Shown piece by piece: positions 1 to 8,136 of a stretch of 64,000 nt of DNA. The notes beneath the pieces are model-generated. The model was not told the origin of the DNA. It saw nothing but the letters and a program-made list of their open reading frames with translations, and ran no database searches. The position numbers and the translations under genes were made by a program. Positions within the stretch are counted from its first letter, which is position 1, and each line of letters begins with the position of its first letter. Source of the DNA: Streptomyces cinnamoneus (GTDB taxonomy: Bacteria; Actinomycetota; Actinomycetes; Streptomycetales; Streptomycetaceae). The DNA lies in NCBI RefSeq assembly GCF_014650495.1, contig NZ_BMVB01000009.1, forward strand, positions 186,001 through 250,000, written 5' to 3'.

Positions 1-572
1 GCGGCATAGGATGTGGGTTTTTTGGCCGCACGCCGCAGCAGGTCGTCGGGCGCGCTGCCGCCGTAGAGCGTCATCAGTAAGTGTGGCACCGCCGCCTTGA
101 TCAGGTCGTCGGCCGATCGGGTGTCGCACAGTGCGTGCCGCACCTGCGCGATCCGGCAGACGGTGGCCAGCTCCTGCGGGCGCTGCGCGGCGAGCACGGT
201 CACGGCCACCGCGCCGGCCTTCATCACCGCGAGCCAACAGGCCGCCAGCCAGGGCGTGGTGGGCCCGCGCAGCAGCACCCGGTTGCCCGGGACGACGCCC
301 AGGTCCGTGGTGAGGGTGTGGGCGATCCGGTCGACGTGCGCCTTGAGTTCGCCGTACGACCACACGCGCGCCGAGCCGTCCCGGACCGCCGGACGGTCCG
401 GCCCCAGCCGTTCCACCGTCGCGTCCAGCAGCTCCGCACCGCAGTTGAGCCGGCCGGGGTAGTGCAGGCCCGGGGAGCCCGGGAGGTCGAAGCGGAGATC
501 CGGCCACTGGCCGGCGGCCGGCAGGTGGTCGCGCGCGAAGGTGTCGACGTGGGCGGACCGGTTGAGCTCCAT
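1..572 (-). CDS. AMP-dependent acyl/aryl-CoA ligase, N-terminal part (benzoate/2-aminobenzoate-CoA ligase-like)
   Basis: The reading frame begins at an ATG whose first base is 572 and runs off the left edge. About 190 N-terminal residues are present, against roughly 540 for the family. The protein opens MELNRSAHVDTFARDHLP and continues with LNCGAELLDATVERLG and a segment resembling the start of ANL-superfamily adenylating enzymes. The catalytic P-loop-like motif and C-terminal domain lie outside the window. Family members activate a carboxylic acid with ATP and attach CoA. The opening resembles 2-aminobenzoate/benzoate-CoA ligases. Divergent pairing with an acyl-CoA dehydrogenase and a RidA protein also fits aerobic aryl-CoA breakdown. 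The substrate is inferred, not shown. Confidence 0.75.
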   Translation of the reverse strand, partial: MELNRSAHVDTFARDHLPAAGQWPDLRFDLPGSPGLHYPGRLNCGAELLDATVERLGPDRPAVRDGSARVWSYGELKAHVDRIAHTLTTDLGVVPGNRVLLRGPTTPWLAACWLAVMKAGAVAVTVLAAQRPQELATVCRIAQVRHALCDTRSADDLIKAAVPHLLMTLYGGSAPDDLLRRAAKKPTSYA

Positions 573-711
573 CGCGGATGCGCCCCCTCGCGCCGGGGAG
601 GAATGGGAGGTGAACGGGGGTCTTGCCAGCGACACGGATGCACTGTCAGCGTAACGAGTTGGTGACGGCAGTCAACAGAGCGCGATAACTCACGCACGGG
701 AGGCGGGCCAG

Positions 712-1941
712 GTGACGACACCGTTCACAGGGGACGGGGAGCAGCGCAAGTGGTGTGCGCAGCTGCGTGCGCTCGCCGCGGAGCGGCTGCGCCCGCTGGC
801 CGCCGCGGGCGCCCCCGGGCGCGTCAACCGGCCGCTCGTCGAGGCGCTCGGCGAGCTGGGCCTGCTCGCCCGCGTGCTGCCGGCGCACGGTCCCGTCCGC
901 GCCACCGAGCTGTGCCTGATGCGCGAGTCGCTCGCGCAGGAGAGCACGGAGGCCGAGACGGCCCTCGCCCTGCAGGGCCTCGGCGCGTACCCGGTCCTGC
1001 GGTACGGCAGCCCCCGGCAGCGCGCGCGGCGGCTGCCGGCGGTCGTCGCGGGCCGGGCGGTCGCCGCCTTCGCGCTGAGCGAGCCGGGCGCGGGCTCCGA
1101 CGCTGCGGCGCTGGAGCTGCGGGCCGAGCCGGAGCCGGCCGGGGGCGGCTGGCGGCTCACCGGCGAGAAGTGCTGGATCTCCAACGCCCCCGACGCCGAC
1201 CTGTACACCGTCTTCGCCCGTACGGGCCCGGCGGCCGGCGCTTCGGGCGTCACCGCCTTCCTGGTGCCGGGCGACCGCCCCGGCCTCACGGGCCGGCCGC
1301 TGGAGATGCTGGCACCGCACCCCGTCGGCACCCTCGTCTTCGACGCCGTCCCCGTCGGCCGCCAGGACGTCGTCGGCGAGGTCGGCGGCGGCTTCCGCGT
1401 CGCCATGGGCACGCTCGACCTGTTCCGTCCGAGCGTCGGGGCCTTCGCCGTCGGCATGGCGCGGGCCGCCCTCCGTGCGGCGCTGGCGCACGCGGGCGAA
1501 CGCCACGCGTTCGGCGGTCCGTTGAAGGACCTGCAGGCCGTCTCGCACACGCTCGCCGACATGGCCACCCGCACCGAGGCGGCCGCCCTGCTGGTCCACG
1601 CGGCGGCCGCGGCGTACGACGCGGGGGAGCCGGGCGTCGCCCGGCGCTCGGCGATGGCCAAGCTCTTCGCCACCGAGACCGCGCAGTACGTCGTCGACGC
1701 CGCCGTGCAGATCCACGGCGCCCGCGCGCTCCACCGCGGCCACCTCCTCGAACACCTCTACCGGGAGGTCCGCGCGCCGCGCATCTACGAGGGCGCCACC
1801 GAGGTCCAGCGCACGATCATCGCCCGGGAGCTGTACCGGAACGCGGAGGACTACGCGGAGGGCCGCGCGGAGGACTACGCGGAGGGCCACGTGAAGGGCC
1901 ACGGGAAGGTCCGCGCGGAGGACCAGGAGGGCGGCTCATGA
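712..1941 (+). CDS. Acyl-CoA dehydrogenase with a repetitive charged tail
   Basis: A 409-residue FAD flavoprotein that would oxidise an acyl-CoA at the alpha-beta bond. Visible family marks are ALSEPGAGSD (FAD/substrate signature, about residue 122), the QIHGARALHRG segment in the C-terminal helical domain, and IYEGATEVQR, whose Glu corresponds to the catalytic base of medium-chain enzymes. The GTG start at 712 lies 139 bases from the divergent ligase. The last 30 or so residues are a degenerate repeat (AEDYAEG, AEDYAEG, HVKGHGKV, RAED) beyond the normal end of the fold, encoded by a 24-bp tandem repeat. Its stop overlaps the RidA start (ATGA), so the two are probably translationally coupled. 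The substrate is unknown. Confidence 0.88.
   Translation: MTTPFTGDGEQRKWCAQLRALAAERLRPLAAAGAPGRVNRPLVEALGELGLLARVLPAHGPVRATELCLMRESLAQESTEAETALALQGLGAYPVLRYGSPRQRARRLPAVVAGRAVAAFALSEPGAGSDAAALELRAEPEPAGGGWRLTGEKCWISNAPDADLYTVFARTGPAAGASGVTAFLVPGDRPGLTGRPLEMLAPHPVGTLVFDAVPVGRQDVVGEVGGGFRVAMGTLDLFRPSVGAFAVGMARAALRAALAHAGERHAFGGPLKDLQAVSHTLADMATRTEAAALLVHAAAAAYDAGEPGVARRSAMAKLFATETAQYVVDAAVQIHGARALHRGHLLEHLYREVRAPRIYEGATEVQRTIIARELYRNAEDYAEGRAEDYAEGHVKGHGKVRAEDQEGGS
1843..1890 (+). repeat. 24-bp in-frame tandem repeat at the 3' end of the acyl-CoA dehydrogenase
   Basis: Two near-identical 24-bp units (1843-1866 and 1867-1890, one base different) encode AEDYAEGR and AEDYAEGH. A more degenerate continuation runs to about 1930. 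The length is a multiple of three, so copy-number changes would alter only the tail length. Confidence 0.85.
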
Positions 1942-2336
1942 CATTGCGGCGCGTCAACCCCGCCGGGCTCTGCCCGCCCTCCGGCTTCAGCCACGCCGTC
2001 ACGGCCACCGGTGACCGGCTGGTCTTCCTCGCAGGCCAGACCGCGCTCGACGCCGGCGGCCGCATCGTGGCGGGCGGCGTTCCGGAACAGTTCGAGCGCG
2101 CCCTGGCCAACCTGCTGGCCGCCCTGCGCGCCGCCGGAGGCGAACCCCGCCACCTGGCACGGGTGACCGTCTACGCCACGGACGTCGCCGCGTACCGCTC
2201 GTGCGCGCGCGAACTGGGCGAGGTCTGGCGGCGGCTGGCGGGCCGGGAGTACCCGGCGATGGCGGTCGTCGGCACCACCCGCCTGTGGGACGAGCAGGCG
2301 CTGGTGGAGCTGGACGGGGTGGCCGTGCTGCCCTGA
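1938..2336 (+). CDS. RidA family protein (enamine/imine deaminase-like)
   Basis: 132 residues, the usual RidA length, starting at an ATG that overlaps the dehydrogenase stop. The pattern VFLAGQTALDAGGRIV, FERALANLLAALRAAGG, VTVYATDVAAYR and EYPAMAVVGTTRLWDEQALVELD follows the YjgF/RidA/Rid7 fold. Canonical RidA enzymes use an Arg in an R-(T/A) motif to hydrolyse reactive enamines. Here the equivalent stretch reads AVVGTTRLW, so the family fold is certain but deaminase activity is not. RidA homologues commonly accompany aryl-CoA (anthranilate/salicylate) catabolic genes, which agrees with the neighbours. Confidence 0.85.
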   Translation: MTLRRVNPAGLCPPSGFSHAVTATGDRLVFLAGQTALDAGGRIVAGGVPEQFERALANLLAALRAAGGEPRHLARVTVYATDVAAYRSCARELGEVWRRLAGREYPAMAVVGTTRLWDEQALVELDGVAVLP

Positions 2337-2403
2337 CCGGACGGCCCGGTGTACGTTTTGCTGCCGGTATGGGTCCGTGGACGAAGGTGAGGGTGGCGTT
2401 TCG

Positions 2404-3027
2404 ATGGCTTCACGCCGGAATGCCGGCCCGGCCGGTCCGACCTTCACCGAACGCGCCCGGCAGCAGCAGATCGTCGAGTGCACCATCGACCTGATCGCCG
2501 ACAGGGGCTACCCGGCGACCTCGCTGGCGGCGATCGCGGAAGAGGCCGGCATCTCCAAGGCCGCGGTCCTCTACCACTTCACGTCGAAGGACAACCTGGA
2601 CCGGGCGACGCTGGACCACGTGCTGGAGCAGTTCTTCGCGCACGTCACCGAGCGGGTGGAGCGGGCGCAGGACCCGGTCGCGGCCGTCGTCGCCTACGTG
2701 CGCGCGATGATCGGCTACCAGCAGGCCAACCGCCGTCACGTCCGGGTGATCACCGAGATGCTGCTCGACGACGGGGGCGGCACACGGCTGAGGACGCCGG
2801 GCTCCCACGACACCCACGACCGCTGGCAGGCCCTGGCCCGCCTGCTGGCCGCGGGCCAGGAAGCGGGCCTGCTGCGGCAGTTCGACACCCGGACCACCGC
2901 CCTGGCCATCGGCGGGGCCATCGACAACGTGATCTCCTACTGGCTCGTCCACCCGGACTTCGATCTCGACGCCGCGGCCGACGAGCTGGTGACCTTCACC
3001 GTGCACGCGATCGAGCGCCGGGGCTGA
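2404..3027 (+). CDS. TetR family transcriptional regulator
   Basis: 207 residues from the ATG at 2404. An in-frame GTG at 2377 is possible, but the ATG sits about 10 bases after a purine-rich AAGGTGAGGG. The N-terminal helix-turn-helix is clear: LAAIAEEAGISKAAVLYHF, followed by TSKDNLDRATLDHVL, as in TetR repressors. The C-terminal part would bind a ligand and dimerise. The gene is convergent with the FAD monooxygenase, 25 bases apart. The palindromes upstream of that monooxygenase (4303-4335) are of the kind TetR proteins bind, so this regulator may control it in trans. That link is inferred. Confidence 0.9.
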   Translation: MASRRNAGPAGPTFTERARQQQIVECTIDLIADRGYPATSLAAIAEEAGISKAAVLYHFTSKDNLDRATLDHVLEQFFAHVTERVERAQDPVAAVVAYVRAMIGYQQANRRHVRVITEMLLDDGGGTRLRTPGSHDTHDRWQALARLLAAGQEAGLLRQFDTRTTALAIGGAIDNVISYWLVHPDFDLDAAADELVTFTVHAIERRG

Positions 3028-3052
3028 CCCCCGTCCGGCCCCGGCGCCCCGC

Positions 3053-4279
3053 TCACCTCCGCGCGAAGGCGGGCGCCCGCTCGGGGCGTATCCCGACCCC
3101 GCCGAGGTATCCGGCGAGGACGGGAAGCAGGGGGACGCGCCGCAGCAGCCGGATGGGCAGCGGAAGCCGGCCGGGGTCGAGGGTGCCGGCGAGCACCGGC
3201 CGCAACAGCGCTTCGTGCTCCCCCTGTTGTGACTTCTGGGTGACGGCCACGGGGAGCATGCGCCGCCTCTGGACCCGTGCGAGGTCCGCGTCGCGGACCG
3301 TGCCGCGCCGCAGGGGCTCCGCGAGGATCCGGGCCGCGGCGACGGCGTCCTGCACCGCGAGGTTGACCCCGACGCCGCCCGTCGGCGACATGATGTGCGC
3401 CGCGTCCCCGATGCACAGCAGACCCGGCCGGTGCCAGCGCCGCAGCCGCCCCATGGTCACCTCCAGCAGCTTCACGTCGTCCCAGGAACGGATCGTCCCG
3501 GTCACCTCCTCGCCCCAGCCGAAGAGCTCGCCGAGGCTGTCGCGGAACCACTGGACGCCTCGGGCGCGCAGCGTTGCGTCCGCGCCCTTCTCGATGAGGT
3601 AGGAGGTCTGGTAGTACTCGCCCCGGTCCATCGTGACGGCGAACTGCCGGCCCCGCGTGCGCATGAAGACCCGGCCGTCCTTGGAGTCGTCGCGCTGGGC
3701 CGGCACCCGGACGATCCACACGTCCATGGGGACGTCGATGTAGTCGGGTATCAGCCCGGCCGCCACGCGGACCAGCGAGTCGCGCCCGTCGCAGGCGACG
3801 GTGAGGTCGGCCGCGAGCTCGCCCGGCGTGCCGTCCTCGTCGACGTACCGCACACCGGTCACCCTGCCCCCGTCGGTGCGCAGTCCGGTGACTGCGGTAC
3901 GCATCCGCAGGGTGAAGGAGGGCTCCTCGGCGGCGGCGTTCGCCAGCAGATCGAGGAAGTCCCACTGCGGGACCATGGCGATGTAGGGGTGCCGGCCCGG
4001 TATGCGCCGCAGGTCGGACAGGGTGATGACGGTGTCGTCGCCGACGTGCATCCGCACCTCGTGCAGTTTGCGGGCCGGCAGCCGTGCGAACCGTTCGCCG
4101 AGGCCGAGTTCGTCGAGCAGGCGCAGCGTCGAGGGGTGCACCGTGTCCCCGCGGAAGTCCCGCAGGAAGTCCTTGTGCTTCTCCAGGACGGTGACCTCGA
4201 TGCCCGCCCTGGCGAGCAGCAGCCCCAGCATCATCCCCGCCGGGCCCCCGCCCACCACGCAACACGTCGTGCGTTCCAT
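3053..4279 (-). CDS. FAD-dependent monooxygenase (PHBH/UbiH class)
   Basis: 408 residues. Group A flavoprotein monooxygenase motifs are all present: the N-terminal dinucleotide-binding GGGPAGMM, the DG motif (ACDGRDSLVR, about residue 163) and the GD motif CIGDAAHIMSPTGGVGVN, which binds FAD ribityl and flavin. Such enzymes hydroxylate aromatic or other electron-rich substrates with NAD(P)H and O2. No substrate can be read from the sequence. The promoter region carries two palindromes typical of TetR operators, and a TetR gene lies just downstream on the other strand. This suggests an inducible detoxification or catabolic step. Confidence 0.88.
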   Translation of the reverse strand: MERTTCCVVGGGPAGMMLGLLLARAGIEVTVLEKHKDFLRDFRGDTVHPSTLRLLDELGLGERFARLPARKLHEVRMHVGDDTVITLSDLRRIPGRHPYIAMVPQWDFLDLLANAAAEEPSFTLRMRTAVTGLRTDGGRVTGVRYVDEDGTPGELAADLTVACDGRDSLVRVAAGLIPDYIDVPMDVWIVRVPAQRDDSKDGRVFMRTRGRQFAVTMDRGEYYQTSYLIEKGADATLRARGVQWFRDSLGELFGWGEEVTGTIRSWDDVKLLEVTMGRLRRWHRPGLLCIGDAAHIMSPTGGVGVNLAVQDAVAAARILAEPLRRGTVRDADLARVQRRRMLPVAVTQKSQQGEHEALLRPVLAGTLDPGRLPLPIRLLRRVPLLPVLAGYLGGVGIRPERAPAFARR

Positions 4280-4302
4280 GACGTTCCGCTCCCCTCCGGT
4301 GC

Positions 4303-4338
4303 CTGACCGTCCGGTCAGTTACCTAACCGATCGGTCAG
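4303..4338. promoter_or_regulatory. Paired TetR-type operator palindromes
   Basis: CTGACCGTCCGGTCAG at 4303-4318 has 7-base arms. It is followed 7 bases later by ACCGATCGGT at 4326-4335, flanked by CAG. Both share the half-site CGGTCAG. They lie 24-60 bases upstream of the FAD monooxygenase start, where a repressor would block transcription. Binding by the TetR protein encoded at 2404-3027 is an inference. Confidence 0.65.
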
Positions 4339-4374
4339 TCTACTCACCGGGCCACCCGAGGGGTCCCTCGCGGG

Positions 4375-5052
4375 TCACCCCTCGGGAAACAGGGCCGTGA
4401 TCTGCTCCACGGTCCAGTTGCCCGCCGCGCCGGGCGCCCGGGAGAGATAGGAGGCGATCGTGCGGTCGTCCCACGCACCCGCCGTGCGCAGCCCGGCCGC
4501 GAGGTGCCGGAGGTAGGCGGTGGACGGGCGGGTATGGCGCACCGCCGACAGCGGCCAGGGGGCGGTGAAGGTGAGGACGGGCACGTCCTCCAGATACCCG
4601 GGGCACACCAGCGTCTCGTAGCGCCCGGGCCCCAGCACGTGCCGCCCCTCGCTGAGGACCACCGCGAGATCGAGGCCGGCCCCCGGCGGCTCGTACATCT
4701 CCTGGGCGGCGATGTCCCCGAACTGCTGCGCGGTGACGAGATGGGCGCACGCCCGCACCGTCCCGGGTGCCTGCGGGTCGTAGAAGGCCCTGCCGCCGGT
4801 CCAGACCGGCGACTCGGTGGCGAAGTACAGCGCCCCGGCCAGCTCGACCGGCACCGACTTCCGGGGCGGCGTCCGGTCCCGGCTGCCCGGAAACGTCCTC
4901 CCCGCCCCGGGCGGCCGCCCTCCGGACAGGTAGTAACGCAGCCGCGCCGGGTCCATGTTGGACCCGTAGGAGGCGTACCAGACACGGCCGGGGCGAAGGG
5001 GACGGCCGGGAGCGACCGACCTGACGGGACGACGGGCGCTGGACAAGCTCAC
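4375..5052 (-). CDS. Gamma-glutamylcyclotransferase-like (AIG2/BtrG fold) protein
   Basis: About 225 residues. The N-terminal YASYGSNM matches the YGSN phosphate/substrate loop of the gamma-glutamylcyclotransferase fold, preceded by a short basic extension. Later segments (WTGGRAFYDP, QQFGDIAAQEM, YETLVCPGYLEDVPVLTFT) fit Streptomyces proteins often mislabelled histone deacetylase. Members break gamma-glutamyl or related amide bonds with cyclisation. The actual substrate here is unknown. The GTG at 5052 is the most likely start but has only a weak ribosome-binding site, so the N-terminus is uncertain. Confidence 0.7.
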   Translation of the reverse strand: MSLSSARRPVRSVAPGRPLRPGRVWYASYGSNMDPARLRYYLSGGRPPGAGRTFPGSRDRTPPRKSVPVELAGALYFATESPVWTGGRAFYDPQAPGTVRACAHLVTAQQFGDIAAQEMYEPPGAGLDLAVVLSEGRHVLGPGRYETLVCPGYLEDVPVLTFTAPWPLSAVRHTRPSTAYLRHLAAGLRTAGAWDDRTIASYLSRAPGAAGNWTVEQITALFPEG

Positions 5053-5105
5053 TCCGTGGAGGACGTCGTGCGGTGTCGCGTGATGTCGTGCGACGGCCCG
5101 CGCAC

Positions 5106-5136
5106 GGCCCGGGGCGACGACGCACCGCCCCGGGCC
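5106..5136 (-). terminator. Hairpin terminator of the XRE-MurA gene
   Basis: 11-base perfect arms (5106-5116 and 5126-5136) with a 9-base loop, starting 12 bases after the stop at 5148. There is no U-tract, as is usual for Streptomyces. Confidence 0.7.
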
Positions 5137-5147
5137 CACCCGGGCCG

Positions 5148-6677
5148 TCAGATGTCGCGGAACGTCTCGATCTGCGCGCCGACCGAGTTGAGGCGCTCGG
5201 CCAGGTCCTCGTAGCCGCGGTTGATGACGTAGACGTTGCGCAGGACGGAGGTGCCCTCGGCGGCCATCATCGCCAGGAGCACGACCACGGCCGGGCGCAG
5301 GGCGGGCGGGCACATCATCTCGGCGGAGCGCCAGCGGGTGGGGCCCTCCACCAGGACGCGGTGCGGGTCGAGCAGCTTGACGTCCGCGCCGAGGCGGTTG
5401 AGGTCGGTGAGGTAGATGGCGCGGTTGTCGTAGACCCAGTCGTGGATGAGGGTCTGGCCCTGGGCGAAGGCGGCGATGGCCGCGAAGAAGGGCACGTTGT
5501 CGATGTTCAGGCCGGGGAACGGCATCGGGTGGATCTTGTCGATCGGCGCGCGCAGCTTGGAGGGGCGCACGGTCAGGTCGAGCAGGCGCGTGCGGCCGTT
5601 GTCGGCGCGGTACTCGGCGCTGCGCTCGTGGTCGAGGCCCATCTCCTCCAGGACGGCGAGCTCGATCTCCATGAACTCCACCGGCACCCGGCGGATCGTC
5701 AGCTCCGACTCCGTCACCACGGCGGCGGCCAGCAGGCTCATGGCCTCCACCGGGTCCTCGGACGGCGCGTAGTCGACGTCCCGGTCGATGGTGGCCACGC
5801 CGTGCACGGTGAGGGTGGTGGTGCCGACGCCCTCGACGCGTACGCCGAGCTCCTCCAGGAAGAAGCAGAGGTCCTGGACCATGTAGTTGGAGCTGGCGTT
5901 GCGGATGACGGTCACGCCGTCGTGGCGGGCGGCGGCCAGCAGGGCGTTCTCCGTGACGGTGTCCCCGCGCTCGGTCAGCACGATCGCCCGGGTGGGTGCG
6001 ACCGAACGGTCGACGCGGGCGTGGTAGGTGCCGTCGGTGGCCGTGATCTCCAGGCCGAAGTGGCGCAGGGCCGTCATGTGCGGCTGGACCGTCCGGGTAC
6101 CGAGGTCGCAGCCTCCGGCGTACGGGATCTTGAAGTGGTCCATGCGGTGCAGCAGCGGGCCCAGGAACATGATGACGCTGCGGGTGCGGCGGGCGGCCTC
6201 GGTGTCCATCGCGGCCAGGTCGAGCTCGGCGGGCGGCATGATCTCCAGGTCGTTGCCGTCGTTGATCCAGCGGTGCCGGACGCCGATGCTGGCGAGCACT
6301 TCGAGGATCCGGTAGACCTCCTCGATCCGCGCGACCCGTCGCAGGGTCGTGCGGCCGGCGTTGAGCAGGGTGGCGCACAGCAGGGCCACGCAGGCGTTCT
6401 TGCTGGTCTTGACGTCGATGGAGCCCGAGAGGCGGCGGCCGCCGACGACGCGCAGGTGCATCGGGCCGGCGTAGCCGAGGGAGACGATTTCACTGTCGAG
6501 CGCCTCGCCGATGCGGGCGATCATATCAAGACTGATGTTCTGATTTCCCCGCTCGATGCGGTTGACCGCGCTCTGACTCGTGCCGAGGGCGTCCGCGAGC
6601 TGGGACTGGGTCCAGCCACGGTGCTGCCGGGCGTCACGGATGAGCTTGCCGATGCGGCCGAGGTAGGCGTCTGTCAT
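5148..6677 (-). CDS. XRE-family DNA-binding domain fused to a MurA-like enolpyruvyl transferase
   Basis: 509 residues, about 80 longer than ordinary MurA. Residues about 8-62 form a Cro/C1-type helix-turn-helix (IRDARQHRGWTQSQLADALG, SQSAVNRIERG). From about residue 75 the protein is an EPSP-synthase/MurA fold, including SKNACVALL and GGCDLGTRTVQPHMTAL. The Cys matches the catalytic Cys of MurA, which forms UDP-GlcNAc-enolpyruvate in peptidoglycan synthesis. The fusion is conserved in streptomycetes and, from memory, sits beside aconitase (SCO5998). The start codon has no recognisable ribosome-binding site and lies in the loop of a hairpin; see the adjoining regulatory entry. Enzyme activity and DNA binding are both inferred. 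Confidence 0.88.
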   Translation of the reverse strand: MTDAYLGRIGKLIRDARQHRGWTQSQLADALGTSQSAVNRIERGNQNISLDMIARIGEALDSEIVSLGYAGPMHLRVVGGRRLSGSIDVKTSKNACVALLCATLLNAGRTTLRRVARIEEVYRILEVLASIGVRHRWINDGNDLEIMPPAELDLAAMDTEAARRTRSVIMFLGPLLHRMDHFKIPYAGGCDLGTRTVQPHMTALRHFGLEITATDGTYHARVDRSVAPTRAIVLTERGDTVTENALLAAARHDGVTVIRNASSNYMVQDLCFFLEELGVRVEGVGTTTLTVHGVATIDRDVDYAPSEDPVEAMSLLAAAVVTESELTIRRVPVEFMEIELAVLEEMGLDHERSAEYRADNGRTRLLDLTVRPSKLRAPIDKIHPMPFPGLNIDNVPFFAAIAAFAQGQTLIHDWVYDNRAIYLTDLNRLGADVKLLDPHRVLVEGPTRWRSAEMMCPPALRPAVVVLLAMMAAEGTSVLRNVYVINRGYEDLAERLNSVGAQIETFRDI

Positions 6678-6705
6678 GAGACAGACGGTATCTCAGATAT
6701 GAGAT
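6669..6705 (-). promoter_or_regulatory. Two inverted repeats at the start of the XRE-MurA gene
   Basis: One repeat (6669-6686; GTCTGTC arms, 4-base loop) places the start codon at the loop/stem junction of a possible mRNA hairpin. The second, ATCTCA-GATA-TGAGAT (6690-6705), lies just upstream and looks like an operator for an XRE protein. No Shine-Dalgarno sequence is visible, so leaderless translation is possible. Autoregulation by the fused helix-turn-helix is inferred. Confidence 0.5.
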
Positions 6706-6733
6706 TACTTCCCCTCGCGCCATGGTTTCCCCT

Positions 6734-6756
6734 TTGTTCTACTACTATGCGAACAA
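6734..6756. promoter_or_regulatory. Candidate YtrA-type GntR operator upstream of the DUF1648/GntR pair
   Basis: TTGTTC and GAACAA arms separated by 11 bases (6734-6739 and 6751-6756), ending 12 bases before the start at 6769. The region is unusually A/T-rich for this genome. GntR proteins of the short YtrA type usually repress their own operon through such a repeat. Confidence 0.5.
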
Positions 6757-6768
6757 CTTGGAGGTGTG

Positions 6769-7746
6769 ATGAACGTACTGCTGTCGATTGCGAAGGAACG
6801 GCGGCGATTGCTGCTCGTCGTCTTGCCTCATCTGCTCGCCTGTGCCGCCTTCCTGACGGTCTTTCTGTCGCGTCATGACCGCCTCCCCGACCCCATGGCC
6901 ACGCACTTCTCCGGCGCCGGTCGCGCCGACGGCTACACGGCGCTGGGCTCGTTCCCGTACACCGCTCTCGCACTGCTGCTCGTGCCCACCGTGCTGTTCA
7001 CGGCGCTCGCCTACGGCATGAGGGGAGGGCGCACGAGAGCCCTGGTCGCTCTCGGCTACGCCCTCGCGGGGCTGCTCGGCTACCTCCTCTGCGCCCTCGT
7101 CCTCGACAACGCACGGGCCGGCACCGACGGGGCCGGAGCCCGGCTGGAGCTGTGGGAGCTGGGCGTGGCCCTGGCCGTCGCCGCCGCGGCGGGCGGTCTG
7201 GGATGGCTGCTCGCGGGTCCGGACGCGACGCCCGCGCGCGAACCGGCAGCCGTCGTCGCGCCCCGCCTCGAACTGCGTGACGGCGAGGCCGTGACGTGGA
7301 CCCGGTCCATCGCCTCCCGCCCCCTGCGCCTGGCCGGCCTGGCGCTCGTCCTGCCGGGCACGGCCGTCGGCCTCCTCGCCGGCTGGGGCGCCGGTGTCGG
7401 TCTGGTCGTCGGCGGGCTGGTGGTCTGCGCCTTCTCCGCCGCCCGCGTCACCGTCGACCGCCACGGCCTGACCACGTCCCTGCCCTGGCTGCCCCGCCCG
7501 CGGCTGCGCATCCCGCTCGACCGCATCGAAACGGCGACCAGCCGCCCCGTCGACCCCCTCGCCGACCTCGGGGGCTGGGGCTACCGCGTCGTGCCCGGCC
7601 GCAGCGGCCTCGTCCTGCGCTCCGGCGAGGCCGTCGTGGCCCGGCTGACCACCGGCAGCGAATTCGTCGTCACCGTCGACGACGCGGCCACGGCGGCGGC
7701 CCTGCTCGACGCGCTCGCGGCCCGGGCCCGCACCGGCGGGGCCTGA
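6769..7746 (+). CDS. DUF1648 domain membrane protein
   Basis: 325 residues from the ATG at 6769. GGAGG at 6760-6764 is too close to the alternative GTG at 6766. There is a first transmembrane helix at residues about 12-34, followed by the DUF1648 signature (LPDPMATHFSGAGRADGY). Further helices are predicted at about 58-80, 87-107, 123-148 and 186-220, and a soluble C-terminal part (HGLTTSLPWLPRPRLRIPLDRIETA) resembles a PH-like segment. Function unknown. Such proteins are typically paired with a short GntR regulator, here one base downstream, which suggests roles in envelope stress or transport. Confidence 0.75.
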   Translation: MNVLLSIAKERRRLLLVVLPHLLACAAFLTVFLSRHDRLPDPMATHFSGAGRADGYTALGSFPYTALALLLVPTVLFTALAYGMRGGRTRALVALGYALAGLLGYLLCALVLDNARAGTDGAGARLELWELGVALAVAAAAGGLGWLLAGPDATPAREPAAVVAPRLELRDGEAVTWTRSIASRPLRLAGLALVLPGTAVGLLAGWGAGVGLVVGGLVVCAFSAARVTVDRHGLTTSLPWLPRPRLRIPLDRIETATSRPVDPLADLGGWGYRVVPGRSGLVLRSGEAVVARLTTGSEFVVTVDDAATAAALLDALAARARTGGA

Positions 7747-7747
7747 C

Positions 7748-8110
7748 GTGCTCATTCGCCTCGACCCCGGCTCGCCCCTGCCCCTCGGCGACCAGATCGC
7801 CGCCGCCGTCCGCGGCGCCATCGCCGACGGCTCCGTACGCCCCGGCGAACGCCTCCCCGCCGCCCGCACCCTCGCCGATTCCCTCGGCGTCAACGTCCAC
7901 ACCGTCCTGCGCGGCTACCAACGGCTGCGCGAGGAGGGTCTCATCGAACTCCGCCGCGGCCGCGGGGCCGTGGTGGCCGCGGGCGCCGCACCACCGGGCC
8001 GCGCCCGGCTGGTCGAGGGGGTCCGCGAGCTCGTTGCGGACGCTCGGGCGCTGGGCCTGTCGGACGAGGAGGTCGTGGAACTGGTGCGGACTGGCCTGGC
8101 GACGGGGTGA
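7748..8110 (+). CDS. GntR family regulator, short YtrA-like subtype
   Basis: 120 residues starting at a GTG one base after the DUF1648 stop. The winged-helix signature is intact: PLPLGDQIAAAVRGAIADG, RLPAARTLADSLGVNVHTVLRGYQRLREEGLIELRRGRG. The effector domain is reduced to about 45 residues, as in the YtrA group, whose members control adjacent membrane or transporter genes. The inverted repeat at 6734-6756 is the probable target. Confidence 0.87.
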   Translation: MLIRLDPGSPLPLGDQIAAAVRGAIADGSVRPGERLPAARTLADSLGVNVHTVLRGYQRLREEGLIELRRGRGAVVAAGAAPPGRARLVEGVRELVADARALGLSDEEVVELVRTGLATG

Positions 8111-8136
8111 GCCGGCGGGCCGGGCGGCCGGACCGG

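Noticed and set aside
4375..5052. Histone deacetylase
   Set aside because: Relatives are often labelled this way, but the YASYGSNM loop belongs to the gamma-glutamylcyclotransferase fold and no deacetylase metal motif is present.
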